Shown here: in pieces, positions 44,201-53,182 of the stretch
How the letters are laid out: every line of letters begins with the position of its first letter
Numbering within the stretch: position 1 is the stretch's first letter
NCBI RefSeq assembly: GCF_000186865.1
Contig: NW_008705564.1
Location: forward strand, 2,027,259-2,091,258
Length of the DNA stretch: 64,000 nucleotides
Direction: 5' to 3'
DNA from: Aureococcus anophagefferens
Lineage: Eukaryota; Sar; Pelagophyceae; Pelagomonadales; Pelagomonadaceae
The notes under the pieces: model-generated
What the model saw: only the letters and a program-made list of their open reading frames with translations
The model's database searches: none
What the model was told of the DNA's origin: nothing
Program-made: the position numbers and the translations under genes

Positions 44201-47163
44201 ACGACCTCGCGGCCGCCGTCGGCGAGGCTTTGGTCGCGTCGTCGGACGCGGCCAGGAGCCTCGTCGCCGTCGAGCTCGGCGAACTGTCGCAGGCCGTCCC
44301 CGACGCGCGGCGCCTCGAGGGCAACCCGATGGACGCCGAGGACACGCGCCTCGAGGCCCGCGCGGACCTCGAGACGTCCGGCGACGACGCGGCCGCGGCC
44401 GCCGAGGCCCTGGAGGCCGAGCTCGCCGCCGCGGTCAACGACGGGACCCTGAGCGCGGAAGTCTTCGCGGCCGCGCGGGCCTACGAGTCCCTCGACTACA
44501 TCGAGGACAGCCAGCTCTCGGACGCCGTGCTCGTCACCGAATCGCTCGCCGCGCTCGAGGCGGAGACGCAACCGGCGGACCCGTCGCCGACGCCCGCGCC
44601 GGCGCCGGAGCCGTCGACGGCGCGGCCCGCGCCGCCGACGGCGAAGCCGTCGTCGCCGCCGCCGTCGTCGCCGCCGCCGACGCCGTCGCCGCCGACGCCG
44701 CAGCCGTCGACGGCGAAGCCGGAACCGAGGACGGCGCGCCCCGCGCCGGCGCCGACGGCGAACCCCTCCACCGCGAACCCCGCGCCGGAGCCGACGTCGT
44801 CGGCGAACGGCGCCACCGTTACGGACGACGGGAGCGTCACCGCGTCGAGCCAGATGACGAACACCTACGCCCTCGACAGCTCCGAGTGCTACGCGCCGAC
44901 GGAGGAGGGCGGCTGGGGCTACTGCGGCGCGCCGACGTGCCGGAACCAGTACATCACCTGCTCCGACGAGGGCGGCGGCCCGCCGGTCGTCGACGGCGTC
45001 GCCGGCGCCTACCGGTCCGACTACGCGGCCGACGGCTCCGATTGCACGTCGTTCCTGGACATGAGCGACTACGACGAGATCACGGACTGGGGCTTCAACG
45101 GCCCCTGCGACGACACGTGCACGCAGCGCACGGACGGCGTCTGCGACGGCGCGTTCCTCGAGCGCGTCGTCCAGGGCCCGTCGATCAAGTGGGCCTTCTG
45201 CAACGACAAGTGGCTCATCCTCATGACCTCCGGCGAGGGCGGCGTCTTCGAGCCGCACCTGAACAACGTGCCGAGCCCGCCGCTCGGCGTGTCCGGCGGC
45301 GTGACCTACTGCACGGGCGACCCGACGCGCACCGTCGACCGCTACTACAGCCTCCAGTACCCGCTCGACGTCGTCGACTTCGACGAGGGCGTCTGGACGA
45401 ACAACGTCGACCTCTTCGACGGCACGGCGGGCAACGAGGGCATCCCCTACCTCTACGACGACGGCCTCGGCATCGGCACCTACGGCCTGCCCGACGGCGC
45501 GGGCGTCGGCATCACGGTCAACGGCATGCAGAACTGGGTCACGCAGAACAACCGCGGCGAGTGGAACCAGCCGACCTGCGAGACGTCGCCCTGCAACCTC
45601 CACGTCGGCCAGGGCGCGGGCCAACCCCACGTCCACGGCGACCTCTTCAGCGACAGCCACCAGTGCCTCTACGGCACGTCCAACTACACGTCCACGGCGT
45701 CGCACCCGCCCATCGTCGGCTTCGGCGCCGACGGCCACCTCATCTACGGCCGCTACCTCGGCGACGACGCGCCGGGCTTCGCGGCGCCGCTCCTCGACGA
45801 GTGCAGCGGCCACACGCACGACGAGTCGACGACCGACGAGTACGGCGTCGACCTCGGGGCGACGTACCACTACCACACGCAGATCTTCGACTACACCTGC
45901 GGCATGGGCAACGACCGCTGCGACGACGGCGACGAGGTCGTCATCTCGACGACGGGCCCGCTCTTCTGCTTCCGCGCGGACCTGAGCCGGCAGGAGGGGT
46001 CGAGCGCGCTGCTCTCGTTCACGACGTCCGACGCCTACCTGACCGCGAACGACATGACCTACGCCTGCTGCGACATGACGGACTACTACGCCGTCACGGG
46101 CCTGGACCAGAAGGACGCGTCCCAGTTCTTCGCCGAGTCGTCGACGTGCCTCGTGCTCGCGCACCCGACGAACGGCGCGTACGCGTCGGCCTTCTGCGAG
46201 CCCGGCGACACGCTCTACAGCGGCAACGGCTGCCACGTGGACTGCGACGACGGCTACGTCGCGTCGGGCATCACGCGCTGCGTCGAGGGCGCGTTCGTCG
46301 AGTACGCGACGTGCGTCGCGGACGCCGCGCCGTCGGGCGCCCCGACGCCCGCGGCGCCGGACGACGACGACGACGACGGGGCCGACGCGGCGTCGGGGAG
46401 CCTGCTCATCCTCGTGGGCGTCGCGTGCGTCGTCGTCGCCTGCGGCGTCTGCTACGCGGCGTTCTACCTGCACCGCCGCGAGCGCGAGCACGACGAGAAG
46501 CGGCGGTTGCGCTCAGGGCAGGAAAAGGGTGATTCAACGTCGCTTCAACGTGAGTGTTCCGCGCGCGCGCGTTCCGGAAAAAAGCACCCACGCTTCGAGA
46601 GCGCTCCGAGAGATGATCGCTCGTCCAAAAATCAGCCGAAACGAGCGGAAAACGGCCGAGATCGGAGCCTTTGAAGTTGGGAATTTCGCACCCTTTTGCT
46701 GCCCAGGTTGCGCTGGGAGCAGCTCGAGAAGGAGATGTCCCTCGAGGCCGCCGACGCCGGCGAGGCGCCGCCGGCGCTGCCGGCGCCCGTCGACGCGGGC
46801 TGCGCGCCGGGCTGGCCGGGCGCCGCGGCGCCGCGAGTCGAGGCGCGCGACTTCGCGGGCCGCGGCGACCGCTGGGTCGGCGGCGGCGACGACCGCTACG
46901 GCGACGCCTACCCGCCGCCGGCGCCGCCGGCGCGGTCCTACGAGCTCGCGCCCGCGCGCGCGGCCTACGACGGCGGCGAGGACGCGCGCGACGGCCGCGC
47001 GCCGTTCCACCCGTCGCCCGTCCGGGGCGCGGACGCGCCGCCGCCGCCGCCGTCGTCGGAGAAGAAGAAGAAGAAGAAGAAAAAGAAGAAGAAGGACGCG
47101 CCGGCGCCGGAGCCGGCCTGGGAGCTCACGGAGGACCGCGACGACGCGCCCTTCGTCCTCTAA
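35256..47163 (+). CDS. Giant modular cell-surface protein, about 3,694 aa, five exons
   Basis: Exons 35256-36406, 36618-40748, 40949-43581, 43793-46505 and 46707-47163 join in frame; all four introns are introner elements (A4, B4, A5, B5). A signal peptide (RLLAPLVLLAASAAS) is followed by seven units of about 320-350 residues, starting near residues 51, 372, 724, 1075, 1417, 1743 and 2100. Most open with FDC plus PxQVxR and close with SSNDGLNC. The inner pattern (VNAVAMY, NYYYAKEPG, YFASNEGWG) suggests beta-propeller-like modules. Pro/Ser/Thr linkers (PSPEPTPEPSPEPS) separate them. Then come a small Cys-rich module (WYKKNAPWKDCAW), a cupredoxin-like domain with Cys-His-Met ligands (FACSVGSHCTSGMKL), a Pro-rich spacer, a YHYH-type domain (FGADGHLIYGRYL, ATYHYHTQ), a sushi-like Cys segment, one membrane helix near 3506-3531 and a Lys-rich tail. 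A wall or adhesion role is inferred. Confidence 0.85.
36415..36617 (+). mobile_element. Introner element, family A, copy A4
   Basis: A 203-bp element lies sense to the giant gene, with intact ends CTGTGTGGAAATCAA and TTGATTTCCACACAG. Flanks are GCGCGAGG and GCGCGCGAGC, an imperfect target copy with an apparent 2-base shift. The intron is 36407-36617, GC-AG, phase 2. Confidence 0.9.
40757..40948 (-). mobile_element. Introner element, family B, copy B4
   Basis: A 192-bp element lies antisense to the giant gene. The target duplication GCCCTACG is perfect. The intron is 40749-40948, GC-AG, phase 2. Splicing joins EGDDEPY to GVFELDVES, restoring unit 6. Confidence 0.95.
43590..43792 (+). mobile_element. 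Introner element, family A, copy A5
   Basis: A 203-bp element lies sense to the giant gene, with compensating TIR changes (GTGTGGAATTCAA, TTGAATTCCACGCAG). Target copies GCGCGCCG and GCTCGCCG differ at one base. The intron is 43582-43792, GC-AG, phase 1, and it splits the cupredoxin-like domain. Confidence 0.92.
46514..46706 (+). mobile_element. Introner element, family B, copy B5
   Basis: A 193-bp element lies sense to the giant gene. The target duplication GTTGCGCT is perfect. The intron is 46506-46706, GT-AG, phase 2, just after the membrane helix. Splicing gives KRRLRWEQLEKEM. Confidence 0.95.
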
Positions 47164-47177
47164 CGATCGACGGCGCG

Positions 47178-48366
47178 TTAGAGCCCGAGCAGCGCGCCGA
47201 GGAAGACGCGCGCGTTCCAGAGCGCGTGGATCAGCGCGGGCACGAGGAGGTTCTGCCGCGCGGCGACGTAGATGTGGCCCCAGAGCCCGCCCAAGACCGC
47301 GAGGGGCAGCGCCGCGGTGAGCGTGAGGTGGTGCGCGGCGAAGAGCACCGCGGACAGCGGCAGCGCGGCCGCGGGCCCCGCGAAGGGGACCAGGGCCTTG
47401 AGCAGGAAGCCCCGGTAGAGCGCCTCCTCCCAGACGGGCGCGGTGACGCAGGGCGCGATGCTACCCGCGACGAGCGCGACGACGTCGTTGTCCTCGGGGT
47501 TGATCATGCGCGTCACGAGCGTGTCGTCGTCGAAGAGCACGGACGGCACGACGAAGTGGTTGAGGCCGTCGGCGACGTTGAACGCGAGCGCGGACGCCGC
47601 GTAGCCGCCGGCGACCCACCAGAGCCAGTCGCCGTCGACGTTAAAGTCGAACCAGCGGTGCTCGCCCCGCGCGAAGAAGTTCTTCGCGCCGGCCCGGAGG
47701 ATGAGCGCGCCCGACAAAACCCACGCGAGGTGGCCGCTGAGGACCTGGACTGCCCGCCGCATGGCCGTCGAGACGTGCGCGCCGCGCAGGGACAGCTCGT
47801 AGAGGCACTCGTCGCTCGCCCAGGCCGCGTAGCCGCTGAAGTTGTAGGCGAAGGCCAGGGCCAGGATCGTGGCCGCGAGGCGCCGCCGCGACGGCAACTT
47901 CGGCCGCGGCGGCGGCGGCCGCTTCGCGGGAGATCGCGCGGCGACGTGCGCGGCGCGGAGCGCGACGACGGCGCCGCCGACGAGGCTGTCGTAGCCGACG
48001 CTCTGCCAGAGGCCAAAGTCGTTGGGGACGAGCTGGCACGGCAGCGGCAGGCAGCCGCGCGACAGGAGGAGCGTGTGCGCGGCGTACAACGCCAGCAGCG
48101 TCGCGAATTTGGCGGCGACGGGCCAGCCGCGCGTCGCGACGACGCAGCGCCTACGAGGTGGTGTCGTTTCCCCGGTCGAAAGCTCTCGAAACGCGGCCGC
48201 GGGACGCCGCGCAGCGCTGGGTCGTGTCGTCGATGCGGTGGATGGCGCGCGCGACAGGTGTCGCTTTCATCGCTTTGAGCGGTGCGACGCGCCGCGGCAG
48301 GCGCGGCGCCGGGCCGCGGAAGGCCGCGCATGTTGTGAGCAAGAACAGCACCTTGGCGCGGCGCAT
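47178..48366 (-). CDS. CPBP (CAAX/Abi-type) intramembrane protease, probably plastid
   Basis: Exons 48366-48206 and 48150-47178 join across a 55-nt GT-AG intron to give 377 residues. CPBP proteases are multi-pass glutamate/histidine metalloproteases, including CAAX prenyl endopeptidases and plastid proteins. The signature is complete: PVWEEALYRGFLLKALV (EExxxR), then LFAAHHLTL and a final HALWNA. Six to eight hydrophobic helices are visible. The first exon encodes VLFLLTTCAAFRGPAPRLPR, a signal peptide followed by Phe and a basic stretch, close to the plastid-targeting motif of secondary red plastids, so a plastid membrane location is inferred. An ATG at 48378 is equally possible. It converges on the giant gene with 14 bp between stops. 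Confidence 0.85.
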
Positions 48367-48436
48367 TTTTGCCACCATCACGACTGTGCTACTTCAACGC
48401 TTCAACGAGCACTTCCTCGCGCTCCGACGAGTGCCG

Positions 48437-49294
48437 ATGGCCATGCATTGGGGCTGCCTGGTCGCATCGTGCCTGGCGCTGGTCGAATCCCAGAAGGTGG
48501 GCGTGACCTTTCGCAACGAGATGGACGTCGACGCGGAGCTGGCCTGGGTGCATCCGGAGACGAAGGAAGCGACCGGCGTCGGCCGCGTGCCGGCCTACGG
48601 CGGCGAGCTCCACCAGGACACCTGGGCGGGCCACACGTTCACCTACGACCAGGGCGAGGTCACGATCCGCGGCGACCGCACGTTCTATAGTCTGACGAAG
48701 ACGGGCACGGTGCGCGTCGCCTGCGGCACGACCGTCGGGACCATAGGAATCAGCGTGTTCCCGGACTGGGCGCCGCGCGGCGCGGGGCGATTCTTGGAGT
48801 TGGTGCGGCGCAAGTACTTCGACGGCGCGGCGATCAACCGCGTCGTGCCGCGGTTCCTCGCGCAGTTCGGCATCTCCAAGGACTACGAGACGCGCACGCG
48901 GTGGCGCACGGCGAACATCCCCGACGACCCGAAGCAGCGCATCCCCTTCGAGGCGGGCATGATCGCCTACGCCGGCTCCGGGCCCGACAGCCGGTCGACG
49001 GAGATGTTCTTCGTGATGCCGGACACGCCGAAGCACCAGCTCGACCACTTCGGGACGAACCCGTGGGAGACGCCGTTCGCGGTCTGCGACCCGGGCGCGG
49101 TGCGCGACGTGCTGCCCAAGCTCGCGAACCCCTACGGCGACATGCCGCCCTGGGGCAACGGGCCGGACCCGCAGAAGATCTACCGGCGCGGCGGCTACGA
49201 CGACTACCTCGCGGCCGACTTCCCGGAGCTCGCCTACTTTACGGAGTGCGCCGTCGACGAGGCGCCCATGCCCGCCGTCGGGCCGGACCTTTAG
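48437..49294 (+). CDS. Secreted VHL-beta-like plus cyclophilin-type PPIase protein
   Basis: ATG 48437 gives 285 residues with a short signal peptide (HWGCLVASCLALVESQ). Residues 20-75 (VGVTFRNEMDVDAELAWVHP, then QDTWAGHTFTYDQGE) resemble the VHL beta domain (FxNxTxxxxxLxWV, NTYxGHxW). Residues 95-250 resemble cyclophilin, which isomerises Xaa-Pro bonds: ISVFPDWAPRGAGRFLELVR, YFDGAAINRVVPRFLAQFG, EMFFVMPDTPKHQLDHFG and WETPFAVCDPG. The active-site Arg of the RxxP-F pattern is present (NRVVPRF). The combination is unusual. A secretory-pathway folding role is inferred. The gene is divergent from the CPBP gene, about 60-70 bp away. Confidence 0.75.
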   Translation: MAMHWGCLVASCLALVESQKVGVTFRNEMDVDAELAWVHPETKEATGVGRVPAYGGELHQDTWAGHTFTYDQGEVTIRGDRTFYSLTKTGTVRVACGTTVGTIGISVFPDWAPRGAGRFLELVRRKYFDGAAINRVVPRFLAQFGISKDYETRTRWRTANIPDDPKQRIPFEAGMIAYAGSGPDSRSTEMFFVMPDTPKHQLDHFGTNPWETPFAVCDPGAVRDVLPKLANPYGDMPPWGNGPDPQKIYRRGGYDDYLAADFPELAYFTECAVDEAPMPAVGPDL

Positions 49295-49513
49295 GCTGGC
49301 TTTCTTGTTTTTTTTTTTTGGGCTTTCTTTTGGGGGCTTGGCGGGCGTGGATAATTTTTGGGGACGGCATCTTTGGTTCAATCGGTTGTTGATGCAGATC
49401 TCCAGTGGACTTCGGGCTGGAGCCGAGTCAAGGCTTGGCCGGCGCGCGCACTGGTGCCAGCGCGGCGCGCGACCGAGCCGGTGCCGGCCGCGACCCGACC
49501 CCAAGCGATTCAA

Positions 49514-50296
49514 ATGACGGTGGTCTACGACGCAACGAAGGGCCGCTCGGTCGTCGCGCCCACGGCGCAATTGCCGCCCTTGCTTTTCAAGGTGCGCGGG
49601 CGCCTTCAGCATCCCTATGCTTTGATGGAGGCCGAAGACAAGCGCGGCGATTTCGAGCTAACAGTAATGAATTCCGCGGGCGCGCTGCAGCCGGCGGCGT
49701 CGTTTCATCAGTTCATGCGCGTGGTGCTCACGGACGTCGTGGAGGCGTACAAGCGCAAGGACCGCGAGCTGCGCCAGGAGGCCGAGGACGGCGACGACGT
49801 CTGGGACAACTTCGAAACCATCCATGACTTCACGCAGGACGTGATGCTGTCGGTTCTCCCCGGACTCCGCGTTCCGTGGCCGCTGGAAGGGATGTTTCAG
49901 GGCCTGGGCACGTGGATCCTCAACAAGCTCCTCAAGCAGGTGGCGCGGCGCCGCCGCGCGGCTGTGATGATTCGACTGGTCGTTTCGAACGTCCCAAGGC
50001 TGGCTGGCGTGTCGCACCTGTTTGAGGAATTCCTCCCGATGATCGGCGTCGTCCCAACGGTCAAGAACCTCAACGGGTGCTTGCGCTCCCTTAGCCAAGG
50101 GTACCGCGACAGCATGGAATGCATGGAAGCCGATCCGGACGATGTCGATGACTACATTACCAAGCTACGCAGAGACGGAAATGCCAGCGGCTACCTCCAG
50201 TACTACGAGTCCGGCGCCGTCCGCTGGAGCTGCGCGCCGCCCGACGGCCCGCACGTCGACTCGTCCGACTCGGATGACTCGGACGCCGACTACTAG
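49514..50296 (+). CDS. Lineage-specific protein, paralogue 1 of an inverted pair
   Basis: ATG 49514 gives 260 residues beginning MTVVYDATKGRSVVAP. It is clearly paralogous to the minus-strand gene at 54963-55820. Conserved blocks include GDFEL, NSAGALQPAASFHQFMRVVL, TDVVEAYK, the helix LKQVARRRRAAVMIRLVV, LAGVSHLFEEFLPMIGV and the C-terminal VRWSCAPP with a Ser/Asp tail. It is mostly helical and has no signal peptide, membrane segment or known motif. Codon usage is less GC-biased than neighbours. Function unknown. Confidence 0.75.
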   Translation: MTVVYDATKGRSVVAPTAQLPPLLFKVRGRLQHPYALMEAEDKRGDFELTVMNSAGALQPAASFHQFMRVVLTDVVEAYKRKDRELRQEAEDGDDVWDNFETIHDFTQDVMLSVLPGLRVPWPLEGMFQGLGTWILNKLLKQVARRRRAAVMIRLVVSNVPRLAGVSHLFEEFLPMIGVVPTVKNLNGCLRSLSQGYRDSMECMEADPDDVDDYITKLRRDGNASGYLQYYESGAVRWSCAPPDGPHVDSSDSDDSDADY

Positions 50297-50607
50297 GGCT
50301 CCGACTAGTCTCTGGGGGATTGAGGCTCCAAGGGCCGACCGGGCTCGTGCGGGCCGAGGCCCTAGAACGGCAGCATTAGTTCAAGGAGAGGCTTCAACTT
50401 GCGACGTTGCCGCAGACGACGAGGTCTAATCCTGCAGGCCTGCGAGATCCGCGGTGCCTCGTCGCGTGCCAGGCCCCTCGTTGCCATCCGCACCCCCGCC
50501 GTCGCACAGCTGCTGCCGAGCCACTGTGACGCACCACCGTCGCACACACACAGCACCCCGCGCCGTCGCACAGCTGCCGAGTCACGCCGCACATACACAC
50601 ACCAGCG
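50297..50607. other. Intergenic region upstream of the ankyrin-MYND gene
   Basis: These 311 bases lie between two plus-strand genes. The 3' half has imperfect repeats built on ccgtcgcac and agctgc (50490-50590). No gene or specific regulatory site is recognised. Confidence 0.5.
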
Positions 50608-51651
50608 ATGGGAGGCGTCCAGGGCACGCCGCTCTGCGAGGCGGTCAAGAACAACGACCCCAACCAGCTCACGCGCCTGCTCGCCTCCGGCTCGGACCCG
50701 AACGAGGGCTGCGACTTCGACGGCGCCATCGCGCTGCACTACGCGGCGCAGAACCACGTCATGCCCGGCATCACGAAAATGGTGCGGCAACTGCTGAAGG
50801 CCGGCGCGAACCCGAACGCGCGGACGACCGACAGCGCGCGCATGATGCCGCTGCACCACGCCGCGCAGAACGGCGCGCACGAGATCGCCGTCCTACTGTT
50901 GAACGCCGGCGCGAAGATCGACGCGCGCGAGAACAACGGCGGCCGCCCGCCCGTCGTGCTCGCGGCCGCGCACGGCCACATCAAGTTCGTCAACCTGCTC
51001 GTGGAGCGCGGCGCGGACGCCTTCAAGATGACCAAGACCGGCGGCCACTACGCCATGCCCGCGATGAACGCGCTCGACGCCGCGATCGTGGGCAAGAACT
51101 ACCACGACCGCGCGGACGAGATGATCGCGAGGGCGAGCGAGATGCAGAAGATGCAGCTGATGATGTCGAAGCAGCAGCAGCTCGGGACGACGGGCGACCA
51201 CGCGGCGGTGATCAAGCGGCTCAAGGCCCTGGGTCTCGCGCCGACGCCCGACGTGCCCACGACGGCCGACGAGTCCGACGCGCTCATCAAGAAGCACGGC
51301 ACGGGCGTCAAGGACGTCGGGCAGGCGAGCAACCTGGAACGGATGCAGGGCATCCCGTCGGAGTCGGCGGAGGCCTACGAGCGGGACAAGACGCGCGCGC
51401 GCGACGCCATCGCCGCGCAGCGCGCCGAGTCCCGGGTCCGCGGGGACTACTCCTCGAACGTGGACGCCGAGGGCCGGGACGTCGCGCCCGACGCGGTCAC
51501 CTGCGAGACCTGCGGCGCCGTCGCCGCGCCCGGCGCCAAGTTGCACGCGTGCTCGCGCTGCCGCACGACGCGCTACTGCTCGGCGACGTGTCAGAAGGCC
51601 CACTGGACGACGCACAAGAAGTACTGCAAGATCATCGCCGCGGGCAAGTGA
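50608..51651 (+). CDS. Ankyrin-repeat protein with C-terminal MYND zinc finger
   Basis: ATG 50608 gives 347 residues. Residues 1-135 hold four ankyrin repeats (TPLCEAVKNNDPNQLTRLL, AIALHYAAQNHVMPG, MMPLHHAAQNGAHEIAVLLL, RPPVVLAAAHGHIKFVNLLV). The middle is a charged helical linker. The last 50 residues are a classic MYND finger: CETCGAVAAPGAKLHACSRC, YCSATCQKAHW, THKKYC. ANK-MYND proteins are generally adaptors or transcriptional co-repressors; the target here is unknown. The gene converges on the CCCH/cold-shock gene with about 56 bp between stops. Confidence 0.88.
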   Translation: MGGVQGTPLCEAVKNNDPNQLTRLLASGSDPNEGCDFDGAIALHYAAQNHVMPGITKMVRQLLKAGANPNARTTDSARMMPLHHAAQNGAHEIAVLLLNAGAKIDARENNGGRPPVVLAAAHGHIKFVNLLVERGADAFKMTKTGGHYAMPAMNALDAAIVGKNYHDRADEMIARASEMQKMQLMMSKQQQLGTTGDHAAVIKRLKALGLAPTPDVPTTADESDALIKKHGTGVKDVGQASNLERMQGIPSESAEAYERDKTRARDAIAAQRAESRVRGDYSSNVDAEGRDVAPDAVTCETCGAVAAPGAKLHACSRCRTTRYCSATCQKAHWTTHKKYCKIIAAGK

Positions 51652-51707
51652 GCGTAGGCTTAAGGACGTCGCGTTGCAATGCGCGGGCTCTTCGAACCCG
51701 GGCATGG

Positions 51708-52857
51708 CTACGCGAAGGACTGGAGGCTGTCCGTGTCCCAGGACTGGGACGGCCCGCGGCGCGGCGAGCTCTCCGCGTCCCAGGAGCGGGACGGCCCGGG
51801 GCGCGGCGAGCCGTCCCGCGAGTCCCAGGAGTCCCGGCGGGACCGCGACGCCGTCGCCGAGCCGTCCTCGTCGGAGTCGTCGGAGACGGGGCGGAGGTCC
51901 GCGGCCTTGAGGCGCCGGTCGTGGACGCCGAGGTGGAAGGAGACGCGGTCGCCGACCTGGGGGTTGTACCTGCGCGGGGGGTTTTAGGCGCGAAAAAAAG
52001 AGCTGCCGGTGCGCCGGCGCGCACGCCGCGGGCGCGTCCGACGGGTGGAGGAAGAGGTCGCCGCGGCAGAAGCCCTCGTCGCGGAGCGTCGACTCGTCCG
52101 GGCGGACGAAGCCGTACCAGCCGTTGAAGCGCGTCACGGCGACGCCGTCCTCGTCGACCGTGTCGAAGGTGCCGCAGAGCTTGCGGCTCAGGTGGACCAC
52201 CGTGCCCACGAGCCGGCCGTCGCCGCGCGTCCGCGCGGCCTTGGCCGGCGGCGCGAGCGAGAACGGCGGCGGCGACGGCGGCCGCGACCGGTGGAAGCCC
52301 GCGAGGCGCGGCGACCCGTCGGGCGTGACGGCGTGCGCCGGCTCCGGCATGGAGAAGGCCCGCGCGTGGGGCGACAGCGTCAGCTCCGCCTCGTCGATCG
52401 TGATGGAACGCACGCGCTCGAGCGCCGTCGACAGGTCGCTCGAGTCGACGCGCGCGAGGGCCGGCGGGCTCGGCGGCGCGCCGCCGGCGCCCCAGCCGCC
52501 CTGCTCGCCCGCGTGCACCGTCCAGCGCGTCGGGCCGACGGCCGCCGCGTCGTCGGAGACGCGCGCGCAGACGCCCGCGGACCGGCGCCGGAGCTGCGCC
52601 GCGCCGTGGGCGAAGGTGCACTGGGCGCCGTCGGGGCAGGCGCCCGTCGCCTCAAAGGCGCTGCACAATTTCGTTCGCCACAAATCTTTGCTCGGCTTCT
52701 TGTGGCTGCCACTGCCGCGATGACTCCGCTTCGGCACGCCTCGCTCGAGCGTCTCCGCGAGGGCCGCCAGCGCGCCGGGCGACTCGGCGAGGTCCGTCTC
52801 GAGGCGCGACAGGTTGTCGAGGCGCCGCCGGCGCGCGCGCGTCACCTGGTTGGGCAT
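51708..52857 (-). CDS. CCCH zinc-finger plus cold-shock-type RNA-binding protein, two exons
   Basis: Exons 52857-52007 and 51969-51708 give 370 residues. A CCCH finger near residues 60-85 (KLCSAFEATGACPDGAQCTF, AHG) has the C-x8-C-x5-C-x3-H layout of RNA-binding fingers. A cold-shock-like beta-barrel near 220-310 (GWYGFVRPDESTLRDEGFCR, GDLFLH, then VGDRVSFHLGVHDRRLKAAD) is interrupted by the intron. The intron is only 37 nt with a GC donor, so the splice is uncertain, but the frame change between the two halves of the domain requires it. The C-terminus has RSWD/QSWD Ser-Arg repeats. A role in mRNA control is likely. Confidence 0.75.
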
Positions 52858-53182
52858 GTTGCCGTGCTTCGGGCTGGATACCACGCGTTTCTTCTGGCCG
52901 GCTTCGGCCGCTTCGGAGAGAGATCGGAGCAGAGCGGTTTCGGGACCGCGGGTTGCGGCTAGGAGGCGAGGCGAGGTGGCGGACGAGGCGTGCTGGCAGC
53001 GTATGAGCTTCGGGCTAGCGTAAAACGTTGCGATTGGTTTCTGACATTATGTCGCTGGGCTTGACAGCACGCTTCTTGATCGAGCTTCGGAGACTGCCGC
53101 TGTGTCAAAAATGCAACAAGAGGTTGGTACTGCTTCAGCCTTGCCACTGGCCTTACCGCAGCCATATTATCTGCTACGCAGA

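Noticed and set aside
43756..46491. 911-codon open frame antisense to the giant gene's C-terminal half
   Set aside because: It is Arg/Val/Ala/Asp-rich with no domain, mirrors the third-position GC bias of the sense frame, and lies opposite well-supported cupredoxin, YHYH and membrane-helix coding.
46514..46706. Reading family B sequence as coding (GQEKGDSTSLQRECS and similar)
   Set aside because: The same peptide appears wherever the element is read through, at unrelated genes, and removing the element restores each gene's frame.
50893..51707. Continuation of the CCCH-protein frame past its stop region on the minus strand
   Set aside because: It runs antisense to the clear ankyrin-MYND gene and becomes Arg/Leu repeats; a short intron and the stop at 51708 give a better cold-shock domain.
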